A stretch of DNA of 64,000 nucleotides. Origin: Paracoccus aurantiacus. GTDB taxonomy: Bacteria > Pseudomonadota > Alphaproteobacteria > Rhodobacterales > Rhodobacteraceae. Positions 35,805 to 44,751 of this stretch are shown here, piece by piece. The notes below the pieces were generated by a model that saw only the letters and a program-made list of their open reading frames with translations, did no database searches and was not told the DNA's origin. The DNA lies in contig NZ_VOPL01000002.1 in NCBI RefSeq assembly GCF_007993065.1, positions 310,001 to 374,000 on the forward strand. Reading direction: 5' to 3'. The position numbers and the translations under genes are program-made. Every line of letters begins with the position of its first letter. The stretch's first letter is position 1.

Positions 35805-36770
35805 ATGACATTCCGCGCCCGCCACCTGTTGGGGATAGAACCGCTTTCACCGCCCGAAATCACCAGCATTCTCGACCTTGCGGACAGCTATGTCGACCTT
35901 AACCGGCGCACGATCAAGCATTCTGACGCTTTGGCCGGGATGACGCAGATCAATATGTTCTTCGAAAACTCGACCCGCACCCAGTCCAGCTTCGAACTGG
36001 CAGGGAAGCGGCTTGGGGCGGATGTAATGAACATGTCGATGCAGACCAGCAGCGTGAAGAAAGGCGAAACGCTGATCGACACGGCGCTGACGCTGAACGC
36101 GATGCGGCCCGATCTGCTGGTGGTGCGCCACCCGCAATCGGGCGCGGTCGATCTTTTGTCCGAGAAGGTCAACTGCGCCGTGCTGAATGCGGGCGATGGG
36201 CGGCATGAACATCCGACGCAGGCGCTTCTGGATGCGCTGACGATCCGGCGCGCCAAGGGCCGGCTGCATCGCCTGACCGTGGCCATTTGCGGTGACATCG
36301 CGCATAGCCGCGTTGCGCGGTCGAACCTGATCCTGCTTGGCAAGATGGAAAGCCGCATCCGCCTTGTCGGTCCGGCGACGCTGATGCCCGCGGGCGCCGG
36401 CGAATTCGGCTGCGAGATTTACGAAGATATGCGCGAAGGCCTTGCCGACGCCGACGTGGTCATGATGCTGCGCCTTCAGAAGGAACGCATGGACGGCGGT
36501 TTCATCCCGTCCGAGCGCGAATACTACCACCGTTGGGGGCTGGATGCCGAGAAGCTGGCCCATGCCAAGCCCGATGCGATCGTCATGCATCCGGGGCCGA
36601 TGAATCGCGGGGTCGAGATCGACGGAACGATTGCCGATGACATCAACCGCAGCGTGATCCAGGACCAGGTCGAGATGGGCGTGGCGGTGCGTATGGCCGC
36701 GATGGACCTGCTTGCGCGCAACCTGCGGGCTGAACGCGGCCGCGCCATGGCCGAGGGCACTTATGTCTGA
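35805..36770 (+). CDS. pyrB: Aspartate carbamoyltransferase catalytic subunit
   Basis: A 321-residue enzyme joining carbamoyl phosphate and aspartate in pyrimidine synthesis. Motifs: [20 protein letters not shown] (carbamoyl-phosphate STRT near residue 53), [12 protein letters not shown], and the aspartate-binding region [24 protein letters not shown] is present near the end. I chose ATG 35805; the frame is open much further upstream but family homology starts here. It leads a coupled group with a membrane protein, a dihydroorotase homologue and plsY. Confidence 0.96.
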   Translation: MTFRARHLLGIEPLSPPEITSILDLADSYVDLNRRTIKHSDALAGMTQINMFFENSTRTQSSFELAGKRLGADVMNMSMQTSSVKKGETLIDTALTLNAMRPDLLVVRHPQSGAVDLLSEKVNCAVLNAGDGRHEHPTQALLDALTIRRAKGRLHRLTVAICGDIAHSRVARSNLILLGKMESRIRLVGPATLMPAGAGEFGCEIYEDMREGLADADVVMMLRLQKERMDGGFIPSEREYYHRWGLDAEKLAHAKPDAIVMHPGPMNRGVEIDGTIADDINRSVIQDQVEMGVAVRMAAMDLLARNLRAERGRAMAEGTYV

Positions 36771-37350
36771 GCAGCGCCCAAGCGTTTACACGGAAAACGG
36801 CTCGACGGATTATCCGGGCTGGCAAGGCATTCTGGAGCCGGGCGAGCAGATCCTGTGGCAGGGCCAACCCGACCGCCGCTTCCGCTTCGCGCCGGGCGAT
36901 CTGGCGAAATCTGCGCCCGGCCTTTTCATGACCTGCTTCTCGCTTTTCTGGATGTGGAATGCCGCACAGGGCAGCCTTGTTTTTTCGTTATTCGGTCTGT
37001 TTTTCCTGTTCGCGGGCCTTCGTGAAATGGCCAGGCCCGTCCTGTTGCCCGCCTATATCCGCTCTCGCAGCTGGTATACGCTGACCGACCGCCGCGCCAT
37101 CGTGGCAACGGACATGCCGATCCGGGGCCGCCGCCTGCTCAGCTATCCCATCGACGCGGGAACGCCGATGGAATATGTCGCGGGCGATCCGCCCTCGATC
37201 CTGTTCGGGCCCGAAACCCGGAACCCGCGTAATCGCGCCGGCTTCCATTTCATCCCCGAGGCCGACCGCGTCATGGCGCTGATGCGCCGGATGCAGCGCG
37301 GCGACACCGCCCCAAGCCCCTCGGACGACGCCAGAGGACCCGCGACATGA
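36763..37350 (+). CDS. Membrane protein between pyrB and pyrC-like gene
   Basis: A 195-residue protein with two close hydrophobic helices (about 50-90: [29 protein letters not shown]), preceded by [15 protein letters not shown] and followed by a PH-like soluble part ([14 protein letters not shown]). This EpgE-ilW-GQP plus yxlTdRRa pattern occurs in bacterial PH-domain membrane proteins. It overlaps pyrB by eight bases and the next gene by four, an unusual place for a membrane protein inside a pyrimidine operon. Function unknown. Confidence 0.8.
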   Translation: MSEQRPSVYTENGSTDYPGWQGILEPGEQILWQGQPDRRFRFAPGDLAKSAPGLFMTCFSLFWMWNAAQGSLVFSLFGLFFLFAGLREMARPVLLPAYIRSRSWYTLTDRRAIVATDMPIRGRRLLSYPIDAGTPMEYVAGDPPSILFGPETRNPRNRAGFHFIPEADRVMALMRRMQRGDTAPSPSDDARGPAT

Positions 37351-38609
37351 TCCTGCATTTCGAGAATGCGCGTCTGATCGACCCCGAGGCCGGGACCGAC
37401 GCGCCTGGCAGCCTGACCATCGCCGACGGCTTCATCGCCGCCCGCGACGAGGCCGCGCCCGAGGGCGCCGAGGTAATAGATTGCCGCGGACGCTGCCTTG
37501 CGCCGGGCATCGTCGATTGGGGCGTGAAGATCGGCGAACCCGGAGAGCGGCACAAGGAATCCTATGCGAGCGCCGGACGCGCCGCGGCTGCGGGCGGTGT
37601 TACGACGATGATCGTGCGGCCCGATACACAGCCGCCCATCGACACACCCGAAAGCTTGTCATTCGTCGCCCGGCGCGCTGCCGATGCGCCGGTCCGTGTG
37701 CGCCACATGGCGTCTCTGACCAAGGCCCGCGAAGGGCGTGAGATGGTCGAAATGGCGTTCCTGATGGATGCCGGTGCCGTCGCCTTCACCGACGGGGTTC
37801 GGGTGATCCGCGATACCAAGCTGATGAATCGCTGCCTTGGTTACGCGCGCGGGCTGGGCGCATTGATTGTCGGCCACCCGCAAGAGCCGACGCTTTCGCA
37901 AGGCGCAGCCGCGACCAAGGGCAAATTCGCGTCGCTCTATGGCATTCCCGATGTCTCTCCACTGGCAGAGCTGATGGGGCTGGAACGCGATCTGGCGCTG
38001 GTGGCGATGACGAACGGGCGCTACCACGCCGATCAGATCACCACCGCCGCCGCGCTGCCGGCGCTTGGGCGCGCGCGCAAGGCTGGGCTCGACGTGACGG
38101 CGGGGGTCTCGATCCACCACCTCACGCTGAACGAATTCGATGTGGGCGGATACCGCACCTTCTTCCGCTTCACGCCGCCGCTGCGCGCCGAGGATGATCG
38201 CGCCGCGTTGGTCGAAGCGGTTGCTGATGGCGAAATCGACGTGATCGCCAGTTTCCACACCCCGCAGGACGAAGAATCCAAGCGTCTGCCGTTTGCGGAA
38301 GCTGCGCCGGGTGCCGTCGGGCTGCAGACCCTTCTGCCCGCGGCACTTCGCCTTTATCATCAGGGCGGGCTCAGCCTGCCGCAGCTGTTCCGCGCCATGT
38401 CGCTGAACCCGGCGCGCCGGCTCGGGCTGGATGCCGGGCGGCTGGCCGTCGACACGCCGGCCGATCTGGTGCTTTTCGATCCCGACGCGCCGTTCGTGCT
38501 GGACCGCTTCGCATTGCTTTCGAAATCCAAGAATACGCCTTTCGATGGCGCACGAATGCAGGGCAAGGTGTTGGGCACCTGGGTCGGCGGTGAAAGGGTC
38601 TTTGGATGA
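37347..38609 (+). CDS. pyrC: Dihydroorotase homologue without active-site residues (PyrC'/PyrX type)
   Basis: A 420-residue class I dihydroorotase fold. The metal-binding HxH that normally follows the ...PGxxD... strand is missing: the segment reads [11 protein letters not shown] (57-67). The catalytic Asp of the usual SDHAPH motif is replaced, since the sequence is IASFHTPQ (Phe303). Such inactive homologues are known in Pseudomonas to hold aspartate carbamoyltransferase in its active complex, and the position after pyrB fits that. An active dihydroorotase is expected elsewhere in the genome. Confidence 0.88.
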   Translation: MILHFENARLIDPEAGTDAPGSLTIADGFIAARDEAAPEGAEVIDCRGRCLAPGIVDWGVKIGEPGERHKESYASAGRAAAAGGVTTMIVRPDTQPPIDTPESLSFVARRAADAPVRVRHMASLTKAREGREMVEMAFLMDAGAVAFTDGVRVIRDTKLMNRCLGYARGLGALIVGHPQEPTLSQGAAATKGKFASLYGIPDVSPLAELMGLERDLALVAMTNGRYHADQITTAAALPALGRARKAGLDVTAGVSIHHLTLNEFDVGGYRTFFRFTPPLRAEDDRAALVEAVADGEIDVIASFHTPQDEESKRLPFAEAAPGAVGLQTLLPAALRLYHQGGLSLPQLFRAMSLNPARRLGLDAGRLAVDTPADLVLFDPDAPFVLDRFALLSKSKNTPFDGARMQGKVLGTWVGGERVFG

Positions 38610-39190
38610 GCGCGGCAATCTGGGCAGTACTCGGCTATCTTCTCGGCTCGGTTCCTTTTGGCATCGTCATCACGCGCCTGCTTGGGCTGGGGGACCTGCG
38701 CCAGATCGGTTCGGGCAATATCGGCGCAACCAATGTTCTGCGCACGGGGCATAAGGGCGCCGCGCTTGCCACACTGCTGCTGGACAGCGGAAAAGGCGCG
38801 ATCGCCGTCCTTCTTGCCCGCTGGCTGGGTGGCGAAGCGGCCGCCGTGCTGGCCGGGGCGGGCGCTCTGCTGGGGCATTGCTTTCCGGTCTGGCTGGGAT
38901 TTCGTGGCGGCAAAGGGGTGGCAACCTTCCTTGGCACCCTGATCGCGCTGTACTGGCCGCTTGGTCTTGCGGCCTGCGCCATCTGGCTGCTGAGTGCCGC
39001 GATCTTCCGCATCAGCTCATTGTCCGCGCTCGTCTCGGTGGGGACATCGCCGCTTGTCGCATTGCTGATGGGCAAGGGCATGATCGCGGCTGCGGCGCTG
39101 TTCATGGCTGCGCTGATCTTCTGGCGTCACCGCGAAAATATATCGCGCCTTGCTGCAGGCACCGAGCCGAAGATCGGTCGCAAAGGCTGA
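38606..39190 (+). CDS. plsY: Acyl-phosphate:glycerol-3-phosphate acyltransferase
   Basis: A 194-residue inner-membrane enzyme that acylates glycerol-3-phosphate, first step of phospholipid synthesis. Motifs: [44 protein letters not shown], and a last HRENI segment. Five or more hydrophobic helices. It overlaps the dihydroorotase-like gene by four bases (ATGA), so it closes the operon. Confidence 0.95.
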   Translation: MSAAIWAVLGYLLGSVPFGIVITRLLGLGDLRQIGSGNIGATNVLRTGHKGAALATLLLDSGKGAIAVLLARWLGGEAAAVLAGAGALLGHCFPVWLGFRGGKGVATFLGTLIALYWPLGLAACAIWLLSAAIFRISSLSALVSVGTSPLVALLMGKGMIAAAALFMAALIFWRHRENISRLAAGTEPKIGRKG

Positions 39191-39253
39191 CATTCAGGGA
39201 ACCCGCGCTGCCCGCTGTCTGTTCTGTTTACTCAGGGGAAAGCGAGGATCACC

Positions 39254-39988
39254 ATGAAAATCATTGCAGCGACTGCGGCTATGGCGCTTTCGGGTGCCGC
39301 CTTCGCGGGGGAAGCCGTCGATTACAGCGCCGACGACCGCGAGTTTGAGGGCTATGTGGCGAAGGCCGAAAACCCGAAAGGCTCCGTGGTTATCATCCAT
39401 GACTGGGACGGGCTGACGGACTACGAGAAGAAACGCGCCGACATGCTGGCAGAGCAGGGCTATAACGCCTTCGCTGTCGATCTTTACGGCAAGGGCGTGC
39501 GCCCCGATTCCGTCGAGGGAAACCGGGCCGAGACCGAGAAGCTTTATAATGACCGCGAAACCATGCGCGCGCTGATGAATGCAGGTCTTGCGGCGGCGGC
39601 CGAACAAGGTGTCACGACCCCGGTCGTGGCCGGGTATTGCTTCGGTGGCGCAGCGGCACTGGAGATGGCCCGCGAGCAGCCGCAGGAGGTTATTGGCTAC
39701 GCCACTTTCCACGGTGGGCTCGACACGCCGGAGGGGCAGGATTACAGCGCTGCCAAGGCGCCGATCCGCATTTATCATGGCGGTGCCGATACGGGGCCGG
39801 ACATGGCGACATTCGCGGGCTTCATCGACCAGCTTGAAACCGCGGGCACGCCCTACAAGGCAGAGATCTATGCCGGCGCGCCGCATGCGTTCACCGTTTT
39901 CGGATCTGATCGCTACCGCGAAGAGGCGGATCAGCGAAGCTGGTCAGACTTCCTTGCCTTCCTTGGCGAGACGATGCCCGGCGTCTGA
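39254..39988 (+). CDS. Exported dienelactone hydrolase family protein
   Basis: A 244-residue alpha/beta hydrolase with a cleavable signal peptide (MKIIAATAAMALSGAAFAGEA). The triad is visible: nucleophile Cys in GYCFGGAA (about residue 131), Asp in YHGGADTGP, and His in GAPHAFTVF. Family members open lactone rings or hydrolyse esters; export to the periplasm suggests an envelope or scavenging role. Substrate unknown. Single gene, with SD GGGGAAAG upstream. Confidence 0.88.
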   Translation: MKIIAATAAMALSGAAFAGEAVDYSADDREFEGYVAKAENPKGSVVIIHDWDGLTDYEKKRADMLAEQGYNAFAVDLYGKGVRPDSVEGNRAETEKLYNDRETMRALMNAGLAAAAEQGVTTPVVAGYCFGGAAALEMAREQPQEVIGYATFHGGLDTPEGQDYSAAKAPIRIYHGGADTGPDMATFAGFIDQLETAGTPYKAEIYAGAPHAFTVFGSDRYREEADQRSWSDFLAFLGETMPGV

Positions 39989-40026
39989 CGGCAGCGGTCG
40001 TTTTATCAGCGGCGCGTGTCGTGTCG

Positions 40027-40062
40027 CGCTGATGAAGGACCAAACGCTGATGAAGGACCAAG
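40027..40062 (+). repeat. Two tandem 18-bp units
   Basis: CGCTGATGAAGGACCAAA followed directly by the same unit with the last base changed to G. Each includes an ATGAAGGA that could act as ribosome binding site or start, but no gene of note follows. Chance duplication is likely. Confidence 0.6.
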
Positions 40063-40167
40063 CACAGGGATGGCGGCCTCGCATGGCGCCGCTTGTCGAC
40101 CGCCTGCTTAGCACCACAGGTCCCTGGTGCAGTGGCACCCGTCCACAGCAGCCTTCGCGCGCTTTCG

Positions 40168-41496
40168 TCAGCTTTCGCGGAAAGCGCGCGAGAAATAGTC
40201 TGCGAACGGCTTGATGAGATATGCGGCGGGGCTGCGCTCTCCGGTCTGGATATAGACCTCGACAGGCATGCCGGGGACAAGTGCCAGATCGCCCAAACGT
40301 GCCCTCTGGTCTGGCGGGATCGTCACCTCTGCCCGATAGTATGAGCTGCGCGTCGACTCGTCGGTCAGCGCATCCGCTGAAACCTGGCTGAGAATGCCGT
40401 CGATTTCAGGCGTCGTGCGCGAGTTGAACGCCGCGAAATGCAGCTTGACTGCCTGACCCTGATGAACCTCGTCAATATTGATCGGCGCGATGCGTGCAGC
40501 GATGACCAGCGGGCGGTCCTGCGGCACCAGATACATGATCGGATCGGCCGCGCGGATGACCGAACGTGGCGTCGTGACCTGCAACTGATGCACAATGCCC
40601 GCGACGGGTGCCGTAATATCCAGCCGCGACAGCTGCTCGATCAGCGAGCGGCGGCGCTCGGCAAGCTCCAGTTCCCGATAGCCCAGTTCGCGAAGCTCTG
40701 TCTCGGCCTGCTCACGCCGTTCGCTGGTCTTTTGCAAACGGGTGATGCCGATTTCGGTCTTGCGGGTTTCGGCCTGTGCCTTCATCGCCGTCAATTCGCC
40801 GATCTGGCCGTCAATGGATGCCGCCTCGCGTTCCAGCGCCAGCACGCGCGGAGCCTGCGCGAGGCCCTTTTCCAGCAGTGACCGCTGGTCTTTCAGTTCC
40901 TGTGCGATCAGCTTGCGCTGGCTTTCGGCGGCGACGGACTGTGCCGCAATTCCTTCGATCTGGCTGCCAACCTGCTGGGACTGCGTCTCAAGCTGATCGA
41001 GCGACTGCTGCAATGTGCTGCGCCGTGTCTCGAACAGGCTTTCCTGCGCGGCCATCAGATTTTGCAATTCCTCTTGCGAGGCGGAACTGTCCAGCAGAAC
41101 CTGCGGAAAGCTGATCTTCGCGGCGCTATCGCGTTCCGCTTCGAGCCGGCCGCGACGGGCGAGCACTTCGTAATACTGCCCCTCGACAATTGCGCGTTCG
41201 GTGCGAAGCAGCGTTCCGTCCAGCCGGATCAGCACATCGCCCGCGGCGACTCGCTGGCCCTCGCGCACCTCGATCCGATCAACGACGCCCCCATCTGGGT
41301 GCTGTACGACTTGGCGGTGCTGTTCGACCTCGACCTGACCGGGGGCAACGACAGCGCCGGCGATCTGCGCGCCGACGGCCCAGGCGCCGAAGCCCATGAA
41401 CAGCGCAAGAAGCGCCACGACACCCAGTAGAACGGGCCTGCGGGCCGACCGTGGGTCACGCGGCGCGTATCGGGAATTCTGCGTGGATTGCGTCAT
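40168..41496 (-). CDS. Type I secretion periplasmic adaptor (HlyD/PrtE family)
   Basis: A 442-residue membrane fusion protein: one N-terminal membrane helix (VLLGVVALLALFMGFGAWAVG), then the biotinyl-lipoyl half-motif QHPDGGVVDRIEVREGQRV, a long coiled-coil region (about 120-280), and the second half with DITAPVAGIVHQLQV. This links the inner-membrane ABC exporter to a TolC-type pore. Its ATG overlaps the exporter stop by four bases. An 11-bp hairpin (40156-40166 with 40180-40190) covers its 3' end. No outer-membrane pore gene is adjacent. Confidence 0.92.
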   Translation of the reverse strand: MTQSTQNSRYAPRDPRSARRPVLLGVVALLALFMGFGAWAVGAQIAGAVVAPGQVEVEQHRQVVQHPDGGVVDRIEVREGQRVAAGDVLIRLDGTLLRTERAIVEGQYYEVLARRGRLEAERDSAAKISFPQVLLDSSASQEELQNLMAAQESLFETRRSTLQQSLDQLETQSQQVGSQIEGIAAQSVAAESQRKLIAQELKDQRSLLEKGLAQAPRVLALEREAASIDGQIGELTAMKAQAETRKTEIGITRLQKTSERREQAETELRELGYRELELAERRRSLIEQLSRLDITAPVAGIVHQLQVTTPRSVIRAADPIMYLVPQDRPLVIAARIAPINIDEVHQGQAVKLHFAAFNSRTTPEIDGILSQVSADALTDESTRSSYYRAEVTIPPDQRARLGDLALVPGMPVEVYIQTGERSPAAYLIKPFADYFSRAFRES

Positions 41497-43232
41497 GCCA
41501 CGCCTCCCCCGGCTTTGGCGCTTTGGATAGCCTGTGCATTCTGGACGACCGATTTCAGAACGTCATCGCGGGGTCCGAAGCTGCGCACCGTGCCGCGATC
41601 CAGCACCAGAAGCAGGTCGCATTCGGCGATTGCGGCCGGTCGGTGGGCCATAATCATCACCGCGCCGCCCTGTGCCTTGATGCGCCGGATAGCGAGGTTA
41701 AGCGCGTGCGACCCTTCATTGTCGAGGTTCGCATTGGGTTCGTCGAGGACCAGCAGCACCGGGTCCGTATAAAGCGCCCTCGCGAGGCCGATCCGCTGGA
41801 TCTGGCCTCCGGACAGCTGGCCACCGGCCTGAGCCAAGGGCGTATCATAGCCCTGCGGCAGGTTGAGGATCATCTGATGCGCCGCCGCCGCAGTCGCCGC
41901 CTGAACGACGCGCGCGTCATCGGGGCGGGGTGAGAGGCGGGCAATGTTTTCCGCGACGGTGCCGTCGAACAGCGTCACCTGTTGGGGAAGATAGCCGATC
42001 AGGCGGCCAAGCTCATCGGGGGCATATTGATCCAGCGACGCGCCACCCAGCCTGATCGAACCCGCCGCGACGGGCCACGCGCCGATGACCGCGCGCGCAA
42101 GCGTCGATTTGCCCGCACCAGAGGAGCCGATCACACCAAGCGCCTGACCTGGCTTGATTTCGAACCTGACACCGCGCAGGGTCGCAACACGCTGGCCTGG
42201 CGGCACCACGCTCAGTTGGCTGACATCCAGCCGCGCCTCGGGCCGGGGCAATGCGGTTCTGTCCGGCAATTGCGGGCGACGCGACAGAAGCGCGCCCAAA
42301 CGGCGCCACCCGTCCTGCGCGCGCTGAACAAGCGACCATTGCCCGACAAGAACCTCGACTGGCTGAAGCGCGCGGCCCATCATGATCGACGACGCGATCA
42401 TCGCGCCGGGCGTCAGGCTTTGTTGCAGCACCAGCCACGCGCCCGCCGCAAGCATCGCGCTTTGCAGGAACAGCCGGAAACTGCGTGAAAAGACGGTATA
42501 GAACTGGCTGCTGTCCGACCCTGCCAGACCGGCTTCGGCCGCGACGCTTCGGGCGCTGCTCCACCGGGTGAAACTCGCCTCACGCATGCCGAGCGCGCCG
42601 ATCAGCTCTCCCTCGTCGCGGAACATGTCGGACATGCGTTCCGCCGATTGCGACGCGACCGCACCTTCCTGTAGCGCGCGTTTGCCCGAAAGCTGGTTAA
42701 GAAAGGTGGTCGCGACGAGCACAAGCCCGCCGATTGTCGCGACAACGCCAAGCATCGGATGAAAGATATAGACCGCTGCCAGATAGAAGGGGGCAAAGGG
42801 CAGGTCGAACATCGCAAGGCTGACGGGCGACCCGATCAGGTTGCGCACCGCCTCCAGATCGCGCATTCCGCCGCGCGCAACCGCGTCGCTGCCGGTCGTG
42901 ACACCGTCTTCCAGACCTGCGGCGAACACGCGTTTTTCCATGCGCTGCTGGAAGCGCAGCGCGACGCGCTGCATGATTCGTCCGCGTGCCAGATCGACGA
43001 TGCCCATGATCGCGAACAGGAACACCACAAGAAGGAACAGCGCCGTCAGCGTCTCGACCGAGCGCGAGCCGAGAACCCGATCATAGACCTGCAGCATGAA
43101 CAGCGGGCCTGTCAGCATCAGCATATTGACCGCAAAGGAAAACACCGCGACCGCCGCCAGCAGCCCGAAACTGCCGCCCCGCGCGGCACGCAGTTCGGCA
43201 AATCCCTGAAGTTCTCGGTCTGGGCGCGACAT
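41493..43232 (-). CDS. Type I secretion system permease/ATPase (PrtD/HlyB-like)
   Basis: A 579-residue ABC transporter: six-helix permease (about 25-320) and ATPase (about 340-570). Walker A is GSSGAGKST, signature LSGGQIQRIGLARA, Walker B VLLVLDEPNANLD. There is no N-terminal C39 peptidase-like domain, which places it with the metalloprotease/RTX exporters (PrtD type). With the adaptor it should export a C-terminally signalled protein, but no RTX or glycine-rich substrate gene lies in this window. Confidence 0.93.
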   Translation of the reverse strand: MSRPDRELQGFAELRAARGGSFGLLAAVAVFSFAVNMLMLTGPLFMLQVYDRVLGSRSVETLTALFLLVVFLFAIMGIVDLARGRIMQRVALRFQQRMEKRVFAAGLEDGVTTGSDAVARGGMRDLEAVRNLIGSPVSLAMFDLPFAPFYLAAVYIFHPMLGVVATIGGLVLVATTFLNQLSGKRALQEGAVASQSAERMSDMFRDEGELIGALGMREASFTRWSSARSVAAEAGLAGSDSSQFYTVFSRSFRLFLQSAMLAAGAWLVLQQSLTPGAMIASSIMMGRALQPVEVLVGQWSLVQRAQDGWRRLGALLSRRPQLPDRTALPRPEARLDVSQLSVVPPGQRVATLRGVRFEIKPGQALGVIGSSGAGKSTLARAVIGAWPVAAGSIRLGGASLDQYAPDELGRLIGYLPQQVTLFDGTVAENIARLSPRPDDARVVQAATAAAAHQMILNLPQGYDTPLAQAGGQLSGGQIQRIGLARALYTDPVLLVLDEPNANLDNEGSHALNLAIRRIKAQGGAVMIMAHRPAAIAECDLLLVLDRGTVRSFGPRDDVLKSVVQNAQAIQSAKAGGGVA

Positions 43233-43349
43233 TGTGTTCCGATCTGATCACCGCCCGCCTTGCTCGGGCGGGCCGCGTTCCTTATTCCCGTTTCGCCGGC
43301 CCCCGGCAACTGCGGCGGCAAGAATCAGCCGGACCTAGATAGAGGCGAG

Positions 43350-44090
43350 ATGTTACCAAACCCTTTACGCCGTGGAATTGTCATGGCCACGCTTGCTCTT
43401 TCGGCTTGTGCGACTGCTCCTGAAACCGGGATCAACGACCCGCATGAGGGCTTCAATCGCCGGATGCACGCGTTCAACAAGGGGTTCGATCAGCGAATTG
43501 TCCGGCCGGTAACATCACCCTTCAAGAACAGCGATGGCGCCTCGACCGACGGCGCGCTTGTTGTTCTGGGCAATGTCGGCGGCAATCTTGCGCTTCCTGG
43601 CAAGGTGGTGAACAGCCTGTTGCAGGGGCGGCCGGGGAAGGCCGCGCAGAATGCAGGGCGCTTTGTGGTTAACACGACGCTCGGGCTTGGCGGCATCCAC
43701 GACCCGGCGGGACAGGAATTCGGCCTGACCGAGGTCGATACCGATTTCGGCGAAACGCTTCACGTCTGGGGCGCACCCGAAGGGGCCTATCTTGAGCTGC
43801 CGCTGATCGGACCGACGACCGAGCGTGATGCCGTTGGAAAGGTCGTCGATTGGGTTATCGATCCGCTTGATCACGTGCTGGATGACAACGAGGCGCGCGT
43901 CAAAACCGTGATCCGGCTTGGTTCAAAAGCCGGTGAGAGGGCGCGTTTTGGCGACACGATCGATTCCATTCTATACGGCAGTGCGGATAGCTATGCGCAG
44001 GCGCGGCTGCTGTATCTGCAGCACCGCAGATATGAACTTGGCATGGAAGGGGGCGAAATTGACCCTTACGATCCTTACGAAGACCAGTAG
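43350..44090 (+). CDS. mlaA: MlaA-family outer-membrane lipoprotein
   Basis: A 246-residue lipoprotein with the lipobox LSAC at residues about 16-19. The MlaA (VacJ) domain shows DPHEGFNRRMHAFNKGFD, NLALPGKVVNSLLQG and GETLHVWGAPEGAYLELPL. MlaA removes misplaced phospholipid from the outer leaflet of the outer membrane and hands it to MlaC. I chose ATG 43350 because the signal peptide starts there. It overlaps mlaC by 32 bases. Confidence 0.94.
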   Translation: MLPNPLRRGIVMATLALSACATAPETGINDPHEGFNRRMHAFNKGFDQRIVRPVTSPFKNSDGASTDGALVVLGNVGGNLALPGKVVNSLLQGRPGKAAQNAGRFVVNTTLGLGGIHDPAGQEFGLTEVDTDFGETLHVWGAPEGAYLELPLIGPTTERDAVGKVVDWVIDPLDHVLDDNEARVKTVIRLGSKAGERARFGDTIDSILYGSADSYAQARLLYLQHRRYELGMEGGEIDPYDPYEDQ

Positions 44091-44673
44091 CCGCCGCGGC
44101 TTTCTGGGGCTGATGGCCGCTGGCGCAAGCGTCGTGGCAATGCCTGCATTTTCGCTGAACACCGACGAGGCGCGGGCCTTGATCCAGCAATCGCTGAACG
44201 AGGTTTACGCAGTCATCAATTCCGGCCAGCCACCGGCACAGATGTACAAGGCCTTCGAGGCGATTTTTGCGCGCTATGCGGATGTCGATGTAATTGCACG
44301 ATCGGCGCTCGGCCCGGCCGCGCGTCAGGTTAGCCCGCAGCAGTTCGCCGCTTACAAGCAGGCATTTCAGGGCTATATCGGTCGCAAATACGGCGCGCGG
44401 TTTCGTGAGTTCATCGGCTCTCAGGTTCAGGTGACGGACGCGAAACCGGTCAAATCCTTCTATGTTGTGACCTCGGTTGCCAAGCTGAACGGGCGCGCGC
44501 CGATGCAGGTTGAATGGCATGTCTCGGACAAGTCGGGGCAAAGCAAGTATTTCAACATCGTCATTGAAGGCGTGAATATGCTTGCCGCCGAAAGGACCGA
44601 GATCGGCGCGATGCTGGCGGCCAATCGCGGCGATATCGCAGCACTGACCTCGGCGCTTCAGCAAGCCGGCTGA
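44059..44673 (+). CDS. mlaC: MlaC/ABC phospholipid-binding periplasmic protein
   Basis: A 204-residue protein of the MlaC (Ttg2D) family that carries phospholipid between outer and inner membrane. The leader has a Tat-like SRRGFLGLMAAGASVVAM. Then come EARALIQQSLNEVYAVI, RSALGPAARQVSPQQF, and SFYVVTSVAKLNG. I chose TTG 44059, preceded by a GGAAGGGGG stretch, because the leader and family homology begin there; the frame is open to 43918. The usual mlaFED transporter genes are not adjacent. A terminator follows. Confidence 0.9.
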   Translation: MTLTILTKTSSRRGFLGLMAAGASVVAMPAFSLNTDEARALIQQSLNEVYAVINSGQPPAQMYKAFEAIFARYADVDVIARSALGPAARQVSPQQFAAYKQAFQGYIGRKYGARFREFIGSQVQVTDAKPVKSFYVVTSVAKLNGRAPMQVEWHVSDKSGQSKYFNIVIEGVNMLAAERTEIGAMLAANRGDIAALTSALQQAG

Positions 44674-44694
44674 AAGAAGACGACTGATCGGACG

Positions 44695-44724
44695 AAAAAG
44701 GCGCGCCCGGGGCGCGCCTTTTTT
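44695..44724 (+). terminator. Rho-independent terminator after mlaC
   Basis: AAAAAGGCGCGCC, a three-base loop (CGG), then GGCGCGCCTTTTTT. The A and T tracts pair, so it can work for both mlaC and the converging penicillin-binding protein gene. Confidence 0.93.
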
Positions 44725-44751
44725 GTTGTGGTTCCGGCGTTGGATGCCGCC

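Noticed and set aside
40156-40190. 11-bp inverted repeat at the end of the HlyD-type gene as a terminator
   Set aside because: No T tract follows on the transcribed strand, and the repeat lies partly within the coding sequence; noted only in that gene's entry.
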